From positions 377,128,707-377,192,706 of the forward strand of contig JAVHZZ010000001.1 in NCBI GenBank assembly GCA_036250195.1: DNA of 64,000 bases, written 5' to 3'. Positions 11,821 to 23,015 of the stretch are shown here, piece after piece. Numbering within the stretch: position 1 is the stretch's first letter; the number at the start of each line of letters is the position of its first letter. Below the pieces are notes generated by a model, which searched no databases, had not been told where the DNA came from, and worked only from the letters and a program-made list of their open reading frames with translations. The translations under genes were made by a program, and so were the position numbers. The stretch is from Mixophyes australis. Taxonomy: Eukaryota; Chordata; Amphibia; Anura; Limnodynastidae.

Positions 11821-12545
11821 GTGTGGCAATATAAAAAGTGTGCTTTATACTATAATGGTCTCCCAATTCCTATAGGTTTTTATATATGGTATTTCACTGA
11901 ATACTTTATCCAAAATGTACATCTATACCTCTAATCAGAGAAGCCTGGTACATCACAATAAATGTACGTGCGCTGGAGGTTAAGAGCATTTTCTAGTATA
12001 TGATAATATTACACTGTTTTGTGCTCACCCTTCTGTTTTCTAGGTATATATAAATGTATGTCACACCCTCATTTTAAAAAATATTTTGGGGCAGAGAGCC
12101 CCATGAAAATTATTATCATCAACAGTGTTATTGATAGATTGGTTATATTATTAAATTTATTATTTATTTACATTGAAGACTTGAAGATATTAATTCCAGT
12201 CTACTGCACACTTTTAATAAAGCACATTTTAAAGCAAATTTTGTAAAAAGAAAGAAGTCTACTTGTGTCACAGGCTAACCTTAACATCTCACTGGATCTA
12301 TAAACGTTATGTGATATTACGTACAGTATTTTAGTTAGCAATTTAATATTATTAATGGTTCTACTGCCTTTTGGCTGTTATCAGTTTCGTTTAGCAGTGA
12401 AAAGTGTTCATCTTTTCTAAACTATATGTGACCATTTTTAAAAAGTATAAAAGGTCTCAAAGCTCTGCTGGGTATCTGTCTGGGTTGTAACCACTGCTTC
12501 CATCTATTTTGTCCATTGTTTCTATCTGCATTGCTCACAGGTCCT

Positions 12546-12600
12546 AATTTAAAACCTCCATTGAGCTGTATCTTGCCTTGCTGTAGAGACTATAACTGAG
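12546..12600 (-). repeat. Stub of a fourth tandem unit; array boundary
   Basis: About 55 bp match the beginning of the units (aatttaaaacctccattgag and the following bases) and then similarity stops near tataactgag. On the minus strand this is the last dozen or so codons of block E. It fixes the right edge of the amplified segment inside that exon and implies the ancestral exon E tail lay next to the present unique flank. Confidence 0.85.
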
Positions 12601-13875
12601 AAATTGTCCCAGTTCTCATAAACCCTAGATCCCTCCTTCCTACATCAATATCTCAGCCACTTGTTTACCTCCCTAAGCTAACTTGGATTTTAGATGTAGC
12701 ATGTGGAGCAATTAGTATTTCAGAAAATACTACCTTGAAGGTTATTACTTTATATTTGCTGTCTAATCCCATTGTCTATCTATCTCTAACTATGTTATTG
12801 GTTATGAAGTTTATCATTGAGTCCTCCCTTACCCCAATGAACAATATTTCAATCCACAATATGCCAAACCCAAGCACCTGGGAAACGGCAAACTGTTGGC
12901 TATTTATGGTCCTTGCAACTGGTCGTCCTATATAGCCTTCTAAAAATTGAATTTCTGACTAACAGCATGTATCTGATCTTCCTTACACTTCTATTGTCAT
13001 CCCTGGAAACTGCAGGTGCAGCAGGTATCACAGGTGCTGGTATCACAAAATTCTTTATCCAAATAATTGATTATTGCATCTGTAAATCTTTTTTATGCAG
13101 CATGACTAACTTTGACTTTGTGGCATATCATATCCATTTTTACTTGCACATTTTGCTGGTTACATACATACATACTTTCAGTATCCTTAAGTGTCCCTTG
13201 TTCATCCGCATTGTCACAGGTGTTCTTGGCAGGGGGTTCATATTCACTTGCACTGGGATCCTCAGCATGTATTGCTCACATAATGGAAGAAAAAACAAAC
13301 ATTAAAATCATATATGTTTTAGTAGATAACATCCAACTTTTAGCATCATATAAGTAGATTAGTTTGCTAGTAAAATCTACTACATTAGTAATTTCACATG
13401 TTTTTTTTCATGTGTGAATATGCAGGGTCATTTAGAGAAAAACAAGAACACCAAATGGATTGATAATAGGCATAAAGTGCAAAATTAATTTATTTGCCTT
13501 GATGGCAACTTTGCATATGCATCGATTTACCTTATCTATTCTCCAAAGGATTCTCACAGAAAATATATCACATGGCTAGATTATTCAATAGGCTGACTAG
13601 GTTGCAGTCTAGGGTGCTAGGCATCATGAGTGTGGTGTTGAAAAATCCTTTTTAAAAGGCAAGTGGAAAATGATTTTTTGAAAATACCAGATCATATACC
13701 TTGTTGGTGGTGGTGTTAAGTTTTAAAGACAACATTAATATTATTTGAGTAATTAATGCATGTATTATGATTTGATATTTATCTGGAGGGGATTGTTGTG
13801 TGTTTGGGGGAGGACTCTTACCAGTGTCTATCCGTCCCACACCCTGCACCAGTTTTATGTTCGATACAGGCCAAT
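12601..13875. other. Unduplicated flank of the tandem array
   Basis: No repeat family recognised. Apart from candidate exon A, a minus-strand Pro/Ala stretch near 13,050-12,930 (reads IPAPVIPAAPAVSRDD) is open but has no convincing splice borders. Plus-strand frames here show no protein-like features. Confidence 0.5.
13176..13274 (-). CDS. Candidate upstream exon A (acidic, unrecognised)
   Basis: On the minus strand a pyrimidine-rich tract ending in ttatgtgag precedes a 99-bp open block that ends at a good donor, GAAA|gtatgt. The readable frame is acidic and starts IHAEDPSASEYEPPAK, continuing to a KDTE end. It lies just upstream (minus sense) of the duplicated exon series and could be an earlier exon of the same gene. 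Its 3' phase does not join block B directly, so at least one exon would be missing between them. The family is not recognised. The support is only splice-like borders and an open frame, so this is tentative. Confidence 0.3.
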
Positions 13876-15133
13876 CCTATGCACAGGGCCGCCAAGAGAG
13901 GGGGGGCGCGGGTACTAATTACCCGGGCCCGGGCATGTCAGGGAGCCCGGCGCTGCTGATTTTATTTTTTTCAAAAACGTTTTTTTTTTCATTCTTTTTT
14001 TATTTTTTTTTGCGGGAGGGGGGGCTCGGTCGTTGGTGGGGTGAGCAGGCTAGTTTAAAAAAAAACAAACATACTCACCTGATCGTGGCGCCGGCATCCC
14101 TCCGCTCTGCTGCTCTGTGCTCCATTCAGACTGTCTGAATGCCGTGTGTGATGTCATCATGTCATGCCCAGCATTCAGTCAGTCTGGAGCAATGGAGCAC
14201 AGAGCAGCAGAGAAGACCAAGAAAGGAGAGAGAAGAAAAGGTAAGTGAAGGGAGGAAAATGAGGGGGGGTACTGTCATGTTCTACACCAAGCACTAATAG
14301 GGTTCATTGTCTTTTTTCAAAAAAATATATTCTTTATAAAAGTACAATTAAACTGGTCATGGATGGGTGACAAAATTACTATGCAAACACGTTTCCTATT
14401 GAATGACTGTACAGAAATTGTGTGCTTTTCTACAATATATTTTTATAATATTGTTTAGGGCTTTTGTGTCACTATGTATGATGCAGACATATATTTAAAT
14501 ATAATATTTTCAATACAGGTAGTGGTTGCTGATAACACTGATTTAGGCACAGGTTAGATAAAGTAAAAATGTGTAAAAAAGATAAAATAAGACGCAAAAA
14601 GTTAATTTAATTTACCTTAGCATTAAAATGCATTTAGGTACAAAATGAAATCATAGCAATCAATTTGACATTTTTTTTCTAATTCTCTAACTTTCACTGC
14701 ACAGATAAAAGTTAAATGCTGACTGGTTGCTGTGGTTCCATGCACAGTTTGTACCTAAGTGCGAAGTAAGAAAATGAGCCTTAAAGTCTCCACTGCTGCC
14801 TCAAATAACCCAAGAATACCCATTGTTATAAAAACTATGTCATAATCGAATTTATAAAACATGGCATGATAGGGGTTGTAGTGCTTCAAGGGCCACCAAC
14901 CAAGCAGCATAACACAGAGGGGTTTAAAAATGGGGGGGGGGGGGGGGCAGCATGACACAGAGGGGTTAAAAAATGAGGGGGGCATGACACAGAGGGATTA
15001 AAAAATGGGGGGGCAGCATGGCACAGAGGGGTTAAAAAATGAGGAATTTTTTTACCATACTCAACTATGAGGGGGGCCCCATGAATTTGTTGTAGCGGGG
15101 CCCTGAATTCCTCTTGGCAGCCCTGCCTGTGCA
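13876..15133. mobile_element. Non-autonomous hAT element with 8-bp target duplication
   Basis: Ends are an imperfect inverted repeat: CAGGGCCGCCAAGAG at 13,884 and, reading inward from 15,125, CAGGGCTGCCAAGAG. Flanks are CCTATGCA (13,876-13,883) and CCTGTGCA (15,126-15,133), an 8-bp duplication with one mismatch, typical of hAT. No transposase frame is present. Inside are a hairpin around 14,100-14,210 (arms with ctgctctgtgctccatt) and a short tandem repeat at 14,905-15,045. Confidence 0.8.
14905..15045. repeat. Short tandem repeat inside the 13.9-kb hAT element
   Basis: About four degenerate copies of a ~35-45-bp unit containing gcagcatgacacagagggg, separated by G runs of variable length. 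Confidence 0.85.
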
Positions 15134-15301
15134 CTCCAGAGGGCTGAGGCCCAAGGACTACATGGCACATCCTGTTTCCCCAGGATGTTTGAAGTTGTCT
15201 CTCAGTTTGTCCTCAGGCTGCGCTTAAAGTCTTGTCACCTGTGTGATATATCCGAAGTTAAGAATGTTGCAATGTATACTGGCAAATATTGACTAAACAC
15301 C

Positions 15302-15520
15302 TGTCAAAGTCGTATAATTGGATGAACGAAAGTATATTGGTTTAATATTGGTTTGCCGTGCGTATTGCGAAGCGTACGCCACGTGTTACGTGACGTGGTG
15401 CGTTCGCATGGTAAAATACGCACGCACACACTCGCATTACAACAGTTAGTTATTTATATAATTTCATATTGGTTCTGTTACACTGTAATTCAGGAGCAGA
15501 TAGTATTCGGTTTATTATTA

Positions 15521-15554
<34 letters not shown>

Positions 15555-16178
15555 GTATATGTTGATTATATGTACATTGTAGTGTTATTAAAGGTTTAGG
15601 TAATAGGAAAGGTGTCATGCCTGATATCATATTGAAGCCCTAATCATCAGCAGCTGTCCGGTGCAGTCGGCGAAGAGATCGCACATTGCATACTTTAGTT
15701 ATTGATATTAGAGAGTAAAACCTTTGTATGATACTGGCTATGAAAAGGAGCAGAACCCCTGGAGAGAAGACCCCCACCTTTGGATTCCTTAGATTGAATC
15801 AACCTATTACCTGTCTGGCCTGGACCCACCCAACGTCTGGACCTATAGAAACAATCTACGTCATCTCTATTGTTCACAATGAAACACTGACTGTATATAT
15901 ATTAGTTGCATCTCACTGGGGCCTCAGTCAACTCTGACACAATATTCTATACAGAATATTGTCCATCGGGTCCCGTGGGTGCGCAAGCGAGCGCAAGCGA
16001 TTGCATTGGTATGTACTTATCTTTTGGTATTGGCTGTGCTGTACTGTACTTTATCATGATATAATAATGTATTGAATTGTTGACTATTTACATCTGTTAA
16101 AAATAAATCACTTTGTGCTTTTGACACATACAATTGATTGGGCAATGCTTATTTTAAAACGATAGAATTACTTTAATA
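15302..16178 (+). repeat. 5' LTR of the ERV
   Basis: Starts TGTCAAAGTCG and ends ctttaata. A CpG-rich stretch near 15,365-15,425 contains cacgtg and ttacgtgacgtgg. A TATA-like tatatata lies near 15,893 and an AATAAA at 16,102, a plausible U3-R-U5 order. The (TA)n run at 15,523-15,553 is shorter than in the 3' LTR. Confidence 0.92.
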
Positions 16179-16181
16179 ATA

Positions 16182-16199
16182 TGGGGGCTCGTGAGTTAG
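16182..16199 (+). promoter_or_regulatory. Retroviral primer-binding site, tRNA-Pro-like
   Basis: TGGGGGCTCGT begins three bases after the 5' LTR. These 11 bases match the start of the primer site complementary to tRNA-Pro used by many gammaretroviruses; the following bases (gagttagg) diverge. Confidence 0.7.
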
Positions 16200-17205
16200 G
16201 AATTACGTTACCGGCAGGTATGCAACGCTTACGATATTCGGTTCCTCAACAAAGGGTGGATGGACGGACGCGTCGTATAAAGCAGGAAAGAACGTAATAC
16301 GTCTAATACCTGTGGTTCACTGTGTGTTGCGAAACCGAATGTCCGTTGTTGCATAGACTGAAGGAACGCTAATTAGAATCTAGGGACAAGAAAGAAAAAT
16401 GTTTCTTTTTATTGTCGTTTTAATGGTTTAAAGTGTATTGCATTGCTGTGCGTATGTGTACTTCCTGCTGTGCGTACGCAAACTTCCGGTAGATTTGCCA
16501 CGTGGTTGAACAATTGTTTTGATAGTTATTATACATGCATAGTATAATTACTTGTGAAAGCCTCTGAGACATTATTACTGTTGTTGGGAACTTTTGATTT
16601 TCTGCGCAGAAAAGGTGTATAGTGTGTGATGTTGTATCGTAGATACACTGTTTTATTGTTGAGGTGCTCAGTTGCTGTCTGACGAGGCGGATTGCCCAAC
16701 TGAAGGACGGTATACAGGGCAGGTATACCGAATGCGAAAACGAAGTTTTCGCAAAAGCGCTACCAATAGATCGCAAGGTTTGCTAATAATTAGTATTGGT
16801 AGGCAGTGCGATCCGGTCGCACCGTTAGTGCGAATTGGTGAAGCAGCTAGGAGGAATTATACTGGAAAGGCAGGTTGATTGTATCGACTTTGCGCTCCCA
16901 GCGATAATAAACTCAGCAGATTTTTGTGGTTGAGCCAGGGTATCGAGGAGCTGATAGCCCTTGGGGCCCACAGTGATATTTCTGTATTAGGGACCCTCGC
17001 CAAGGGCGAGAAAAGCGAGTGAGCACGGCTAAAGGAAATACGTTCACCGAGCATTATAGATCTCTAGCGGTGAGTATAGCAACAGAGTTGAAATTATTTA
17101 GTGGAAAGAACAGAGCATTGCGGTGTGTCTGTATTTCACATTTTGCCGGAAGGAACAGAGCATTGCGGTGTGTCTGTGTTCCGGGTAGAAAGTATATTGT
17201 GCAAC
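16200..17205 (+). other. ERV 5' leader
   Basis: About 1 kb between primer site and gag with no long frame. It contains a donor-like ccggcag|gtatgc near 16,214 that could serve a subgenomic RNA. Just before gag a ~30-bp block (ggaacagagcattgcggtgtgtctgt and its slightly changed partner) occurs twice, near 17,103 and 17,152. Confidence 0.6.
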
Positions 17206-18912
17206 ATGGGTGCTAGGCATACGCTAGAGATTGCCAGTTTACTGCCTAAGGAAGGTTTTATTGAGTCAGCGAGGTTTCTCATGTGTGCAAAATATGGTGC
17301 ATACGTAACTGTGTATTGTGACACGTGGGTCGAAATGACCAAAGAATGTGATAGGCCTTTCCCAACAACAGGGAGTTTTAATGCAGAGGTGCTAAATACC
17401 GTAAAAGATAAAGTACGGTTGATTAAGTCAACGAAAGTGAGAAATGCACATAATCATTGTTTAAAATCGTGGCAAATGGAAGGTAACACGTGGCAGAGCA
17501 GCGAACGCACAGCGGAAGTGAGTGTAAGGAAAAACACGTGTTCAGCGGAAGTAAGCGTACCGGAAACAAGCATTCCGGAAGTGTGCGTTGCAAAGCGTGG
17601 CGAACTGAGCGCAAACACGCCCCCAATAAATTCGGTCGGGGCGGGAAGTACAGCCAATACCAAAAATGTAAAAACTGTAACTAGTAAGTTGTATGTTGTT
17701 TTAAGTAACGTTAAAGGTAATGTTTCAGGACAAAGAAGAGGAACGGTCCCACCAGCAGGGGCAGCTGCTGAAAGTGGTGAGAATAATGAAAAGGTTAACA
17801 CAGGGGGAGACATCCATTGTACTGCAGCAGCAATTTCAGCAACTAGTTTCAGTGATTTGGTAGACTTACATCCTGTCTGCACAGCAGCAGTTCCCAATGG
17901 GAAAGCAGACAGGAATAGTGATGTTCCCTTAAAACATGTAGCAAAGCATGATCCATGCACTAGGTCTGAAACATTTTCAATTTTGTCTGATTTCCCTGAT
18001 CCTAGGAAAGATTTGACCAAATGTCAGCAGTTTATTAGATATTATGGTAATGTGTATGAGCCAACTAATAACGATTGGCGAGTATTATTGAAGACCTGTC
18101 TTCCTCTCAATACTGACATACAAAAGTTCATTAAGGATTGTATGTTGGAGGAGGATGAATCCTTAACCGAGGATGATAATCAGGACAATATTAGACATAT
18201 AATCACACAGTTGGCTATATATTTCCCAGTGATAGTGGACTGGAGTAAAATTTTTAGTATCCAGCAAAAAGATAGTGAAAATGCAACAGACTACTTTTGC
18301 AGGGCTCTGATGGAGATGGTCAAATATACGGGGGTACCAGACATAAAAGATAATCCATATTACAGAGAGGTTGCTGTTAAAGTTCTAATGGATGGCCTCA
18401 GGGAAAACTTGAAAAGAAGGGTGCAAACTTCATTACCATACTGGAAAGAAACCACTGTAAGTGCTCTCAAAGAGTCAGCTATAGAACATGATAAAAGTAT
18501 AAATAAACAGAAAGAGACACTAAGTGATAGGGTAATGATAGTAAGTATCCCAGCACTAGAGGGACTGCACACACGACCACCAGCATACAACCCACATAAT
18601 AAGAAACATAGAAAAATCAGGTGTTTTAAGTGTAACGAAGAAGGCCATTTCGCAAGAGATTGTAAAAAAGAAGAGAAACAACATGAGTTGAGAAAGTGTT
18701 TTAGATGCACTAAAATAGGACACCAAGCACAGGACTGTACAATGACAAGAGCGGAAGCAAAGGGACTTGGCCCATCTAAGGGGGAATCACATAGACACCC
18801 ACAGAGACGGCGCACACAAGTCTCGGAGACTTCTCAACAGTTTCCTGTGCACCTCATATCAGCCAATTCCTGGGGGAGAAATATAGCCGACTCTAGAGTT
18901 AATCTGTGGTGA
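17206..18912 (+). CDS. gag: ERV Gag polyprotein (568 aa), intact frame
   Basis: Structural polyprotein that would assemble the virus-like core at the membrane. The frame is open upstream to 17,101, but the start chosen is the ATG at 17,206, because it gives Met-Gly-Ala-Arg, an N-myristoylation signal expected for matrix. A matrix-like segment (TTGSFN followed by VKDKV) lies near residues 45-65. A low-complexity Ser/Thr/Ala-rich linker follows. A capsid-like region (about residues 260-460) contains FPDPRKDL and an NATDYFCRALMEMVKY stretch. Two CCHC zinc knuckles near the C-terminus (CFKCNEEGHFARDC and CFRCTKIGHQAQDC) mark nucleocapsid. It ends in TGA with no readable pol after it in any frame. 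Described as an old genomic copy of an animal retrovirus. Confidence 0.9.
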   Translation: MGARHTLEIASLLPKEGFIESARFLMCAKYGAYVTVYCDTWVEMTKECDRPFPTTGSFNAEVLNTVKDKVRLIKSTKVRNAHNHCLKSWQMEGNTWQSSERTAEVSVRKNTCSAEVSVPETSIPEVCVAKRGELSANTPPINSVGAGSTANTKNVKTVTSKLYVVLSNVKGNVSGQRRGTVPPAGAAAESGENNEKVNTGGDIHCTAAAISATSFSDLVDLHPVCTAAVPNGKADRNSDVPLKHVAKHDPCTRSETFSILSDFPDPRKDLTKCQQFIRYYGNVYEPTNNDWRVLLKTCLPLNTDIQKFIKDCMLEEDESLTEDDNQDNIRHIITQLAIYFPVIVDWSKIFSIQQKDSENATDYFCRALMEMVKYTGVPDIKDNPYYREVAVKVLMDGLRENLKRRVQTSLPYWKETTVSALKESAIEHDKSINKQKETLSDRVMIVSIPALEGLHTRPPAYNPHNKKHRKIRCFKCNEEGHFARDCKKEEKQHELRKCFRCTKIGHQAQDCTMTRAEAKGLGPSKGESHRHPQRRRTQVSETSQQFPVHLISANSWGRNIADSRVNLW

Positions 18913-20479
18913 GCATTAAGGTGCAAAATGTAGAAAGAAACTTATTTTTTTAAAGTAATCTTTGTTGATTTTGTTTGTTCGTTTTATGTTGTCACATGTT
19001 TGTTTTCCTAAATCACTAGCCGACGGCAAAGAATAGAAATGTTTGTTTTGTTTGCTGTTTTAAGATAACTATCTTGTTTTTCTTTTCACAGATAAAGGGG
19101 ACACAAAATAAGTATAGACAAGTGTTTAAAAGGGGTGAGATAGAGAAATAGAAGAATTACTCTTGAAAGACTAATTAACAATAGACAATTGGAACACTCT
19201 TTTGTTTTAGGCTGCAGTGACTCATGATAATTTGTTTGACTGAGAATCATTATCCAACAATGAAGTATGTACATACTTTGCTCCAAAATATCGTTTTATG
19301 TATTTCAGAGAAAAAAATGAGTCACTAAGAGTACATTTTCACATTTCTCTATTATAAGTTAGAAAAGTCCGTTGAAAAGGTATGTAGTCAATGAGATACC
19401 GAGTTCTTAATGAACAAATGACGGACGACACTGGATTGCACTGTTAAGAACCCCTAGTCAAGTATGGGGAGGGGTCATAGTTAGCAAATAGCTAAGGGGA
19501 ACAGTGGAATGAATACAGCCATTTCCCCATAGAGTCAGAGTCCAATCCAGCTGTCATTTTGTTGTAAAAATCTCCCTTTCTACATGTATGTTCGTATTCA
19601 AACCTTTGTATTCCCATCATTCATTGCTTTCCTATTTCTCATTCTTTACACAAACGCTAGTCTCTCGCTCTCTCTCTCTCCCTCTCTCTCGCCCTCTCTC
19701 TCTCTCTACCTCTCTCTCTCTCTCCCGCTCTCTCTCTCTCCCGCTCTCTCTCTCTCTCTCCCGCTCTCTCTCTCTCTCCCGCTCTCTCTCTCTCTCCCGC
19801 TCTCTCTCTCTCTACCTCTCCCTCTCTCTCTCTGCTCTGGTAGAGATAAAATCAGACAGTCTCAACAATGGGGCTAAAACATATTTTTATGTTTTTACAT
19901 AAGACAAATTCAGAGATACACACACTAGATTGACATAAGTTACAGAAACAGTCAGGGGTTTTGTTTTCATGTGTATAGAAACTGCTGATTTTTAAGCAGA
20001 AAGGTTCTGTTGTGGAAATACGATTCATGTTTTATAGATTGCATATCTGTTTTGTTTTTTGTTTTTTTTGTTGTTTTGGTTCGTGCCTCCTGTACAAAAA
20101 TGTGCCTTTTTATGGATGCACAAAGGGTGGAGACAGGAGATTGCTAGAGGATAGGCATACAGATATGCATCTCTGTGTAGAACATTGGAGTAGGATTTTT
20201 ACCACAAGATACGACATAATGTGAAACCCTAGAAAATGTAGAATTTTCATGTTTTATAATTTTCACTATTAGACAGGCATGTACTGGATACTGTTATATT
20301 TGAAGAAAGTGTTATAGAAAGAGACCTCTTGGCCTTTCCCACTTAGTCAAGTAGCTGAATATGAGGTACTGAGAATGACATGTGAGTTGGCAGAGGGAAA
20401 ATCGATTGATATACATTGGTCTTTAGCATTTTTCTAGTCTAGAGGGCGATGTTGAGGTGACTGAGAAATCGTTTTATAG
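18913..20479 (+). other. ERV internal region lacking pol
   Basis: About 1.6 kb immediately after gag, where protease and reverse transcriptase would be expected. No frame with protease or polymerase motifs was found on the plus strand. It contains a (CT)n tract and T/G-rich stretches. Whether it is decayed viral sequence or captured foreign DNA cannot be told by eye. Confidence 0.6.
19664..19833 (+). repeat. (CT)n microsatellite with CCCG interruptions
   Basis: About 170 bp of ctctct broken at intervals by cccgctctct. Two long Ser/Leu-only frames across it are artefacts of the repeat. Confidence 0.97.
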
Positions 20480-20650
20480 CAATACCAGCACATGATTAGG
20501 ACACTACATAGAGGACTTTATACAGGGACACAGTTACCAACGGAAGTAGCTGCTAGTAAGGTCCACACTTACACGCACAACCATACATGGCTGTCACACC
20601 AGGGAGAACATAGCTGTCAAATAGACAGCAGGGTTTTATGTGACAGCTAA
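20480..20650 (+). pseudogene. Possible pol 3' remnant of the ERV
   Basis: A 56-codon open stretch with a segment GLYTGTQLPTEVAASK followed by a His/Trp-rich end (HNHTWLSH). Position and character would suit the tail of a retroviral integrase region, between gag and the env-like scrap. There is no catalytic core. Weak; could be chance. Confidence 0.2.
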
Positions 20651-20860
20651 CAAATCTATGTTTTGTTTTGTTCTTGTTGTATTGTTTTAGTTTTAAAAAG
20701 GTGAACACACACACACACACATGCACGCATACACATATTGGTTAATATAGGAAGATTTGTGTTACCCGAGGGATAAACTGTCTGGAAGGTGAGGAGTCTG
20801 GTGGACTCTGGAGAGATGGACAAGGTAGACCAATAGAGCCATCCCATATCCCTCCTGCTG

Positions 20861-21025
20861 ATGGGTTTTCCTCCAGGTAAAACAAATACACGTCATCCAA
20901 TTACCACCATGCAGGATCCTCAAGTATACACAGGTGTACCAATGAAAAATGTCTGGGTAGAGGTGTATTCAAATGTGTCTAATGTATTACTGTATCATAC
21001 TCAAAGCTTTTGTTATTCAATGTGA
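20861..21025 (+). pseudogene. Possible env N-terminal remnant of the ERV
   Basis: A 54-codon frame from ATG to TGA containing MQDPQVYTGVPMKNVWVEVY and then a potential N-glycosylation site (Asn-Val-Ser). It is preceded in frame by a short hydrophobic stretch. It sits where env should begin and has protein-like composition, but it is far too short to be functional. Assigned by position. Confidence 0.3.
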
Positions 21026-22754
21026 TAGTCCTAGAGTTATAATAGATGATAGGGTATTCATGTTATTGATAATAGATGTATAATGTATGAGTAGTGGTAA
21101 CAAATCATATACTTTCAATTAGCCATAAACCAGTGTGAACATAAAGTAGTGGTACTCGGTAGAATGAATTGAATAGAATAAGAGTTGGAACTTGATTGAA
21201 GTGCCACTAGTCCTTTCCCGCTACCAAAAGATCACTCCTGGGCAGACTCCTAACCTGTCAGTTTTTGAAATGTTCTTGACCCCTCGTGAAATGAGATTGT
21301 AACTGGGAGGCTAGGTTAGACTTTGAGAGAAGGTAAATAGCGAGACAGTAACCAAGAACGTCCAAAACACTGTTTCCTGAAAGATCACACTAACTGTCAG
21401 GATGTTGGATCAGGAGAGTAAGTTGTGGAGCAGAAATTTCTTAAGCTTAGGTTATTTGCCAGACAGGTACCAGGTGTAGGCTACCAGCCTCACGGCTTCA
21501 AGGGTAGCAGAGACACACTGGTGCCCATACCACCCACTGCAGAGGGGCCAACACTCAGAGAAGGGTCTAAGGGCACTCATGAGTCTGTACTGGAAGGCCT
21601 CGGATGCAGTTAGTAGCACCTGAGCCAAAGGCTAAGACTGTTGTCCAGCATGAAGTTGTAGTTTTTCCTCTTTTGTGTTCTCTCATTTCACTCTCTTCTC
21701 AGGACGGTTAATTCTTTTGATTATTAGTAGGTGACAGAGACTGGTTCAGGTAGTGATAAGGAGGTATTGGGGAGGAAGAAGTTAGTGGCATAATCAGTCC
21801 AACCAATTACTCTATTCAATTCAGGGGTAAAGGAAAATTTAGAAACCTTGGAGCTTGGAGAAAGTGCGAAGGGCTATTGTCTGAGTAGCATTACGTCCGT
21901 AAGTACGGCGACCCCATAGTTAAAAAAAAAGAGATACACCCAGCGATGCCAGTCCAGTAATATCCGGACTCGAGCAGGCATCCTTGAGAATGATTATCAT
22001 TCTTGGGAGGGTAAGGTTTTAGACCAAACAAAGTGCTGGGCGTGCTCACGCGTGCCTCAGTGATTATATCAAGTAGGATTAGTTCTCTTTCCACTAAATA
22101 TTCTTGAGGTACCCGAGCTATGGGTGGGAGGTCACTAGGGGAAAAAGTAGGACACCTAGGTCCCTCAGTCTGAAGTCTCCCAATGCTTTACAAGCCGATC
22201 ACTGTTAAATCTGAGTATTGGGAGACTGGGAAGAACGAACAGACAACAGCCCGCCCACAAGTGTTGATGAAAAGAACTGGTGACATTATTAGATGTGTGT
22301 ATATTAACGCAAGCTGAAGGAGATTGCATATGACATTATTGATAGACATAGGATGATGCTATTGATGAACATGAAGTGTTTAAATATATTCTGAGCTTAA
22401 AGACATGCGTTGGACAGAAGAACCTGTTAAACTTGAAGAACTGTAGTAGAGAATTCTGTATAGCTGATACACGTTCTACTGTACCATGTACCTTTCCAAA
22501 TAATGTATTAAGTGTTTTATTGCACCCTTGAAGGGCATACAAAAGGTTATCAGCTCCAGAAGTGTACAGTTTATAGTAAAAGAAGAAGTCGTTTAGAGGA
22601 TTAAGACTCTCTCTTATGATAACTTGTTTAGATCTACAAACAGCGTGGACATACACCAAGGGGGATTTGTATTGCATAACAATGAAACGTGGTACTGAGA
22701 TCCTGCTTATAACATCTTTAAGGTGATAGTTTATTGTACTATCAAAGGGTGGAC
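21026..22754. other. ERV 3' internal region without intact env
   Basis: No long plus-strand frame. A 62-aa plus frame at 21,425-21,613 and a 113-aa minus frame at 22,677-22,336 are present; the latter includes NKTLNTLFGKVHGTVERV with heptad-like spacing, but on the antisense strand. No confident assignment. Confidence 0.4.
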
Positions 22755-22973
22755 TGTCAAAGTCGTATAATTGGATGAACGAAAGTATATTGGTTTAATA
22801 TTGGTTTGCCGTGCGTATTGCGAAGCGTACGCCACGTGTTACGTGACGTGGTGCGTTCGCATGGTAAAATACGCACGCACACACTCGCATTACAACAGTT
22901 AGTTATTTATATAATTTCATATTGGTTCTGTTACACTGTAATTCAGGAGCAGATAGTATTCGGTTTATTATTA

Positions 22974-23015
<42 letters not shown>

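Larger units (their letters stand above)
8395..12545 (-). repeat. Tandem segmental repeat, unit 3 (~4.15 kb)
   Basis: Third copy, shorter because about 50 bp present near 4083 and 8283 (between gggtatctgtc and ttgtaaccactg) is missing near 12,480. It contains the hAT relic about 11,820-10,515 and blocks B 10384-10280 (with a 4-bp insertion), C 9574-9464, D 9358-9234 and E 8929-8393 (frameshifted). It directly adjoins the unduplicated flank. Confidence 0.95.

Noticed and set aside
12913..13305. 130-aa hydrophobic plus frame
   Set aside because: Overlaps the minus-strand exon candidate and has no coherent membrane-protein pattern beyond T-rich composition.
17454..18020. 188-aa minus-strand frame opposite gag
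   Set aside because: Shadow of the gag coding strand; no motifs of its own.
19584..19902. Ser/Leu/Arg-rich frames of about 100 aa
   Set aside because: They read through the (CT)n microsatellite inside the ERV.
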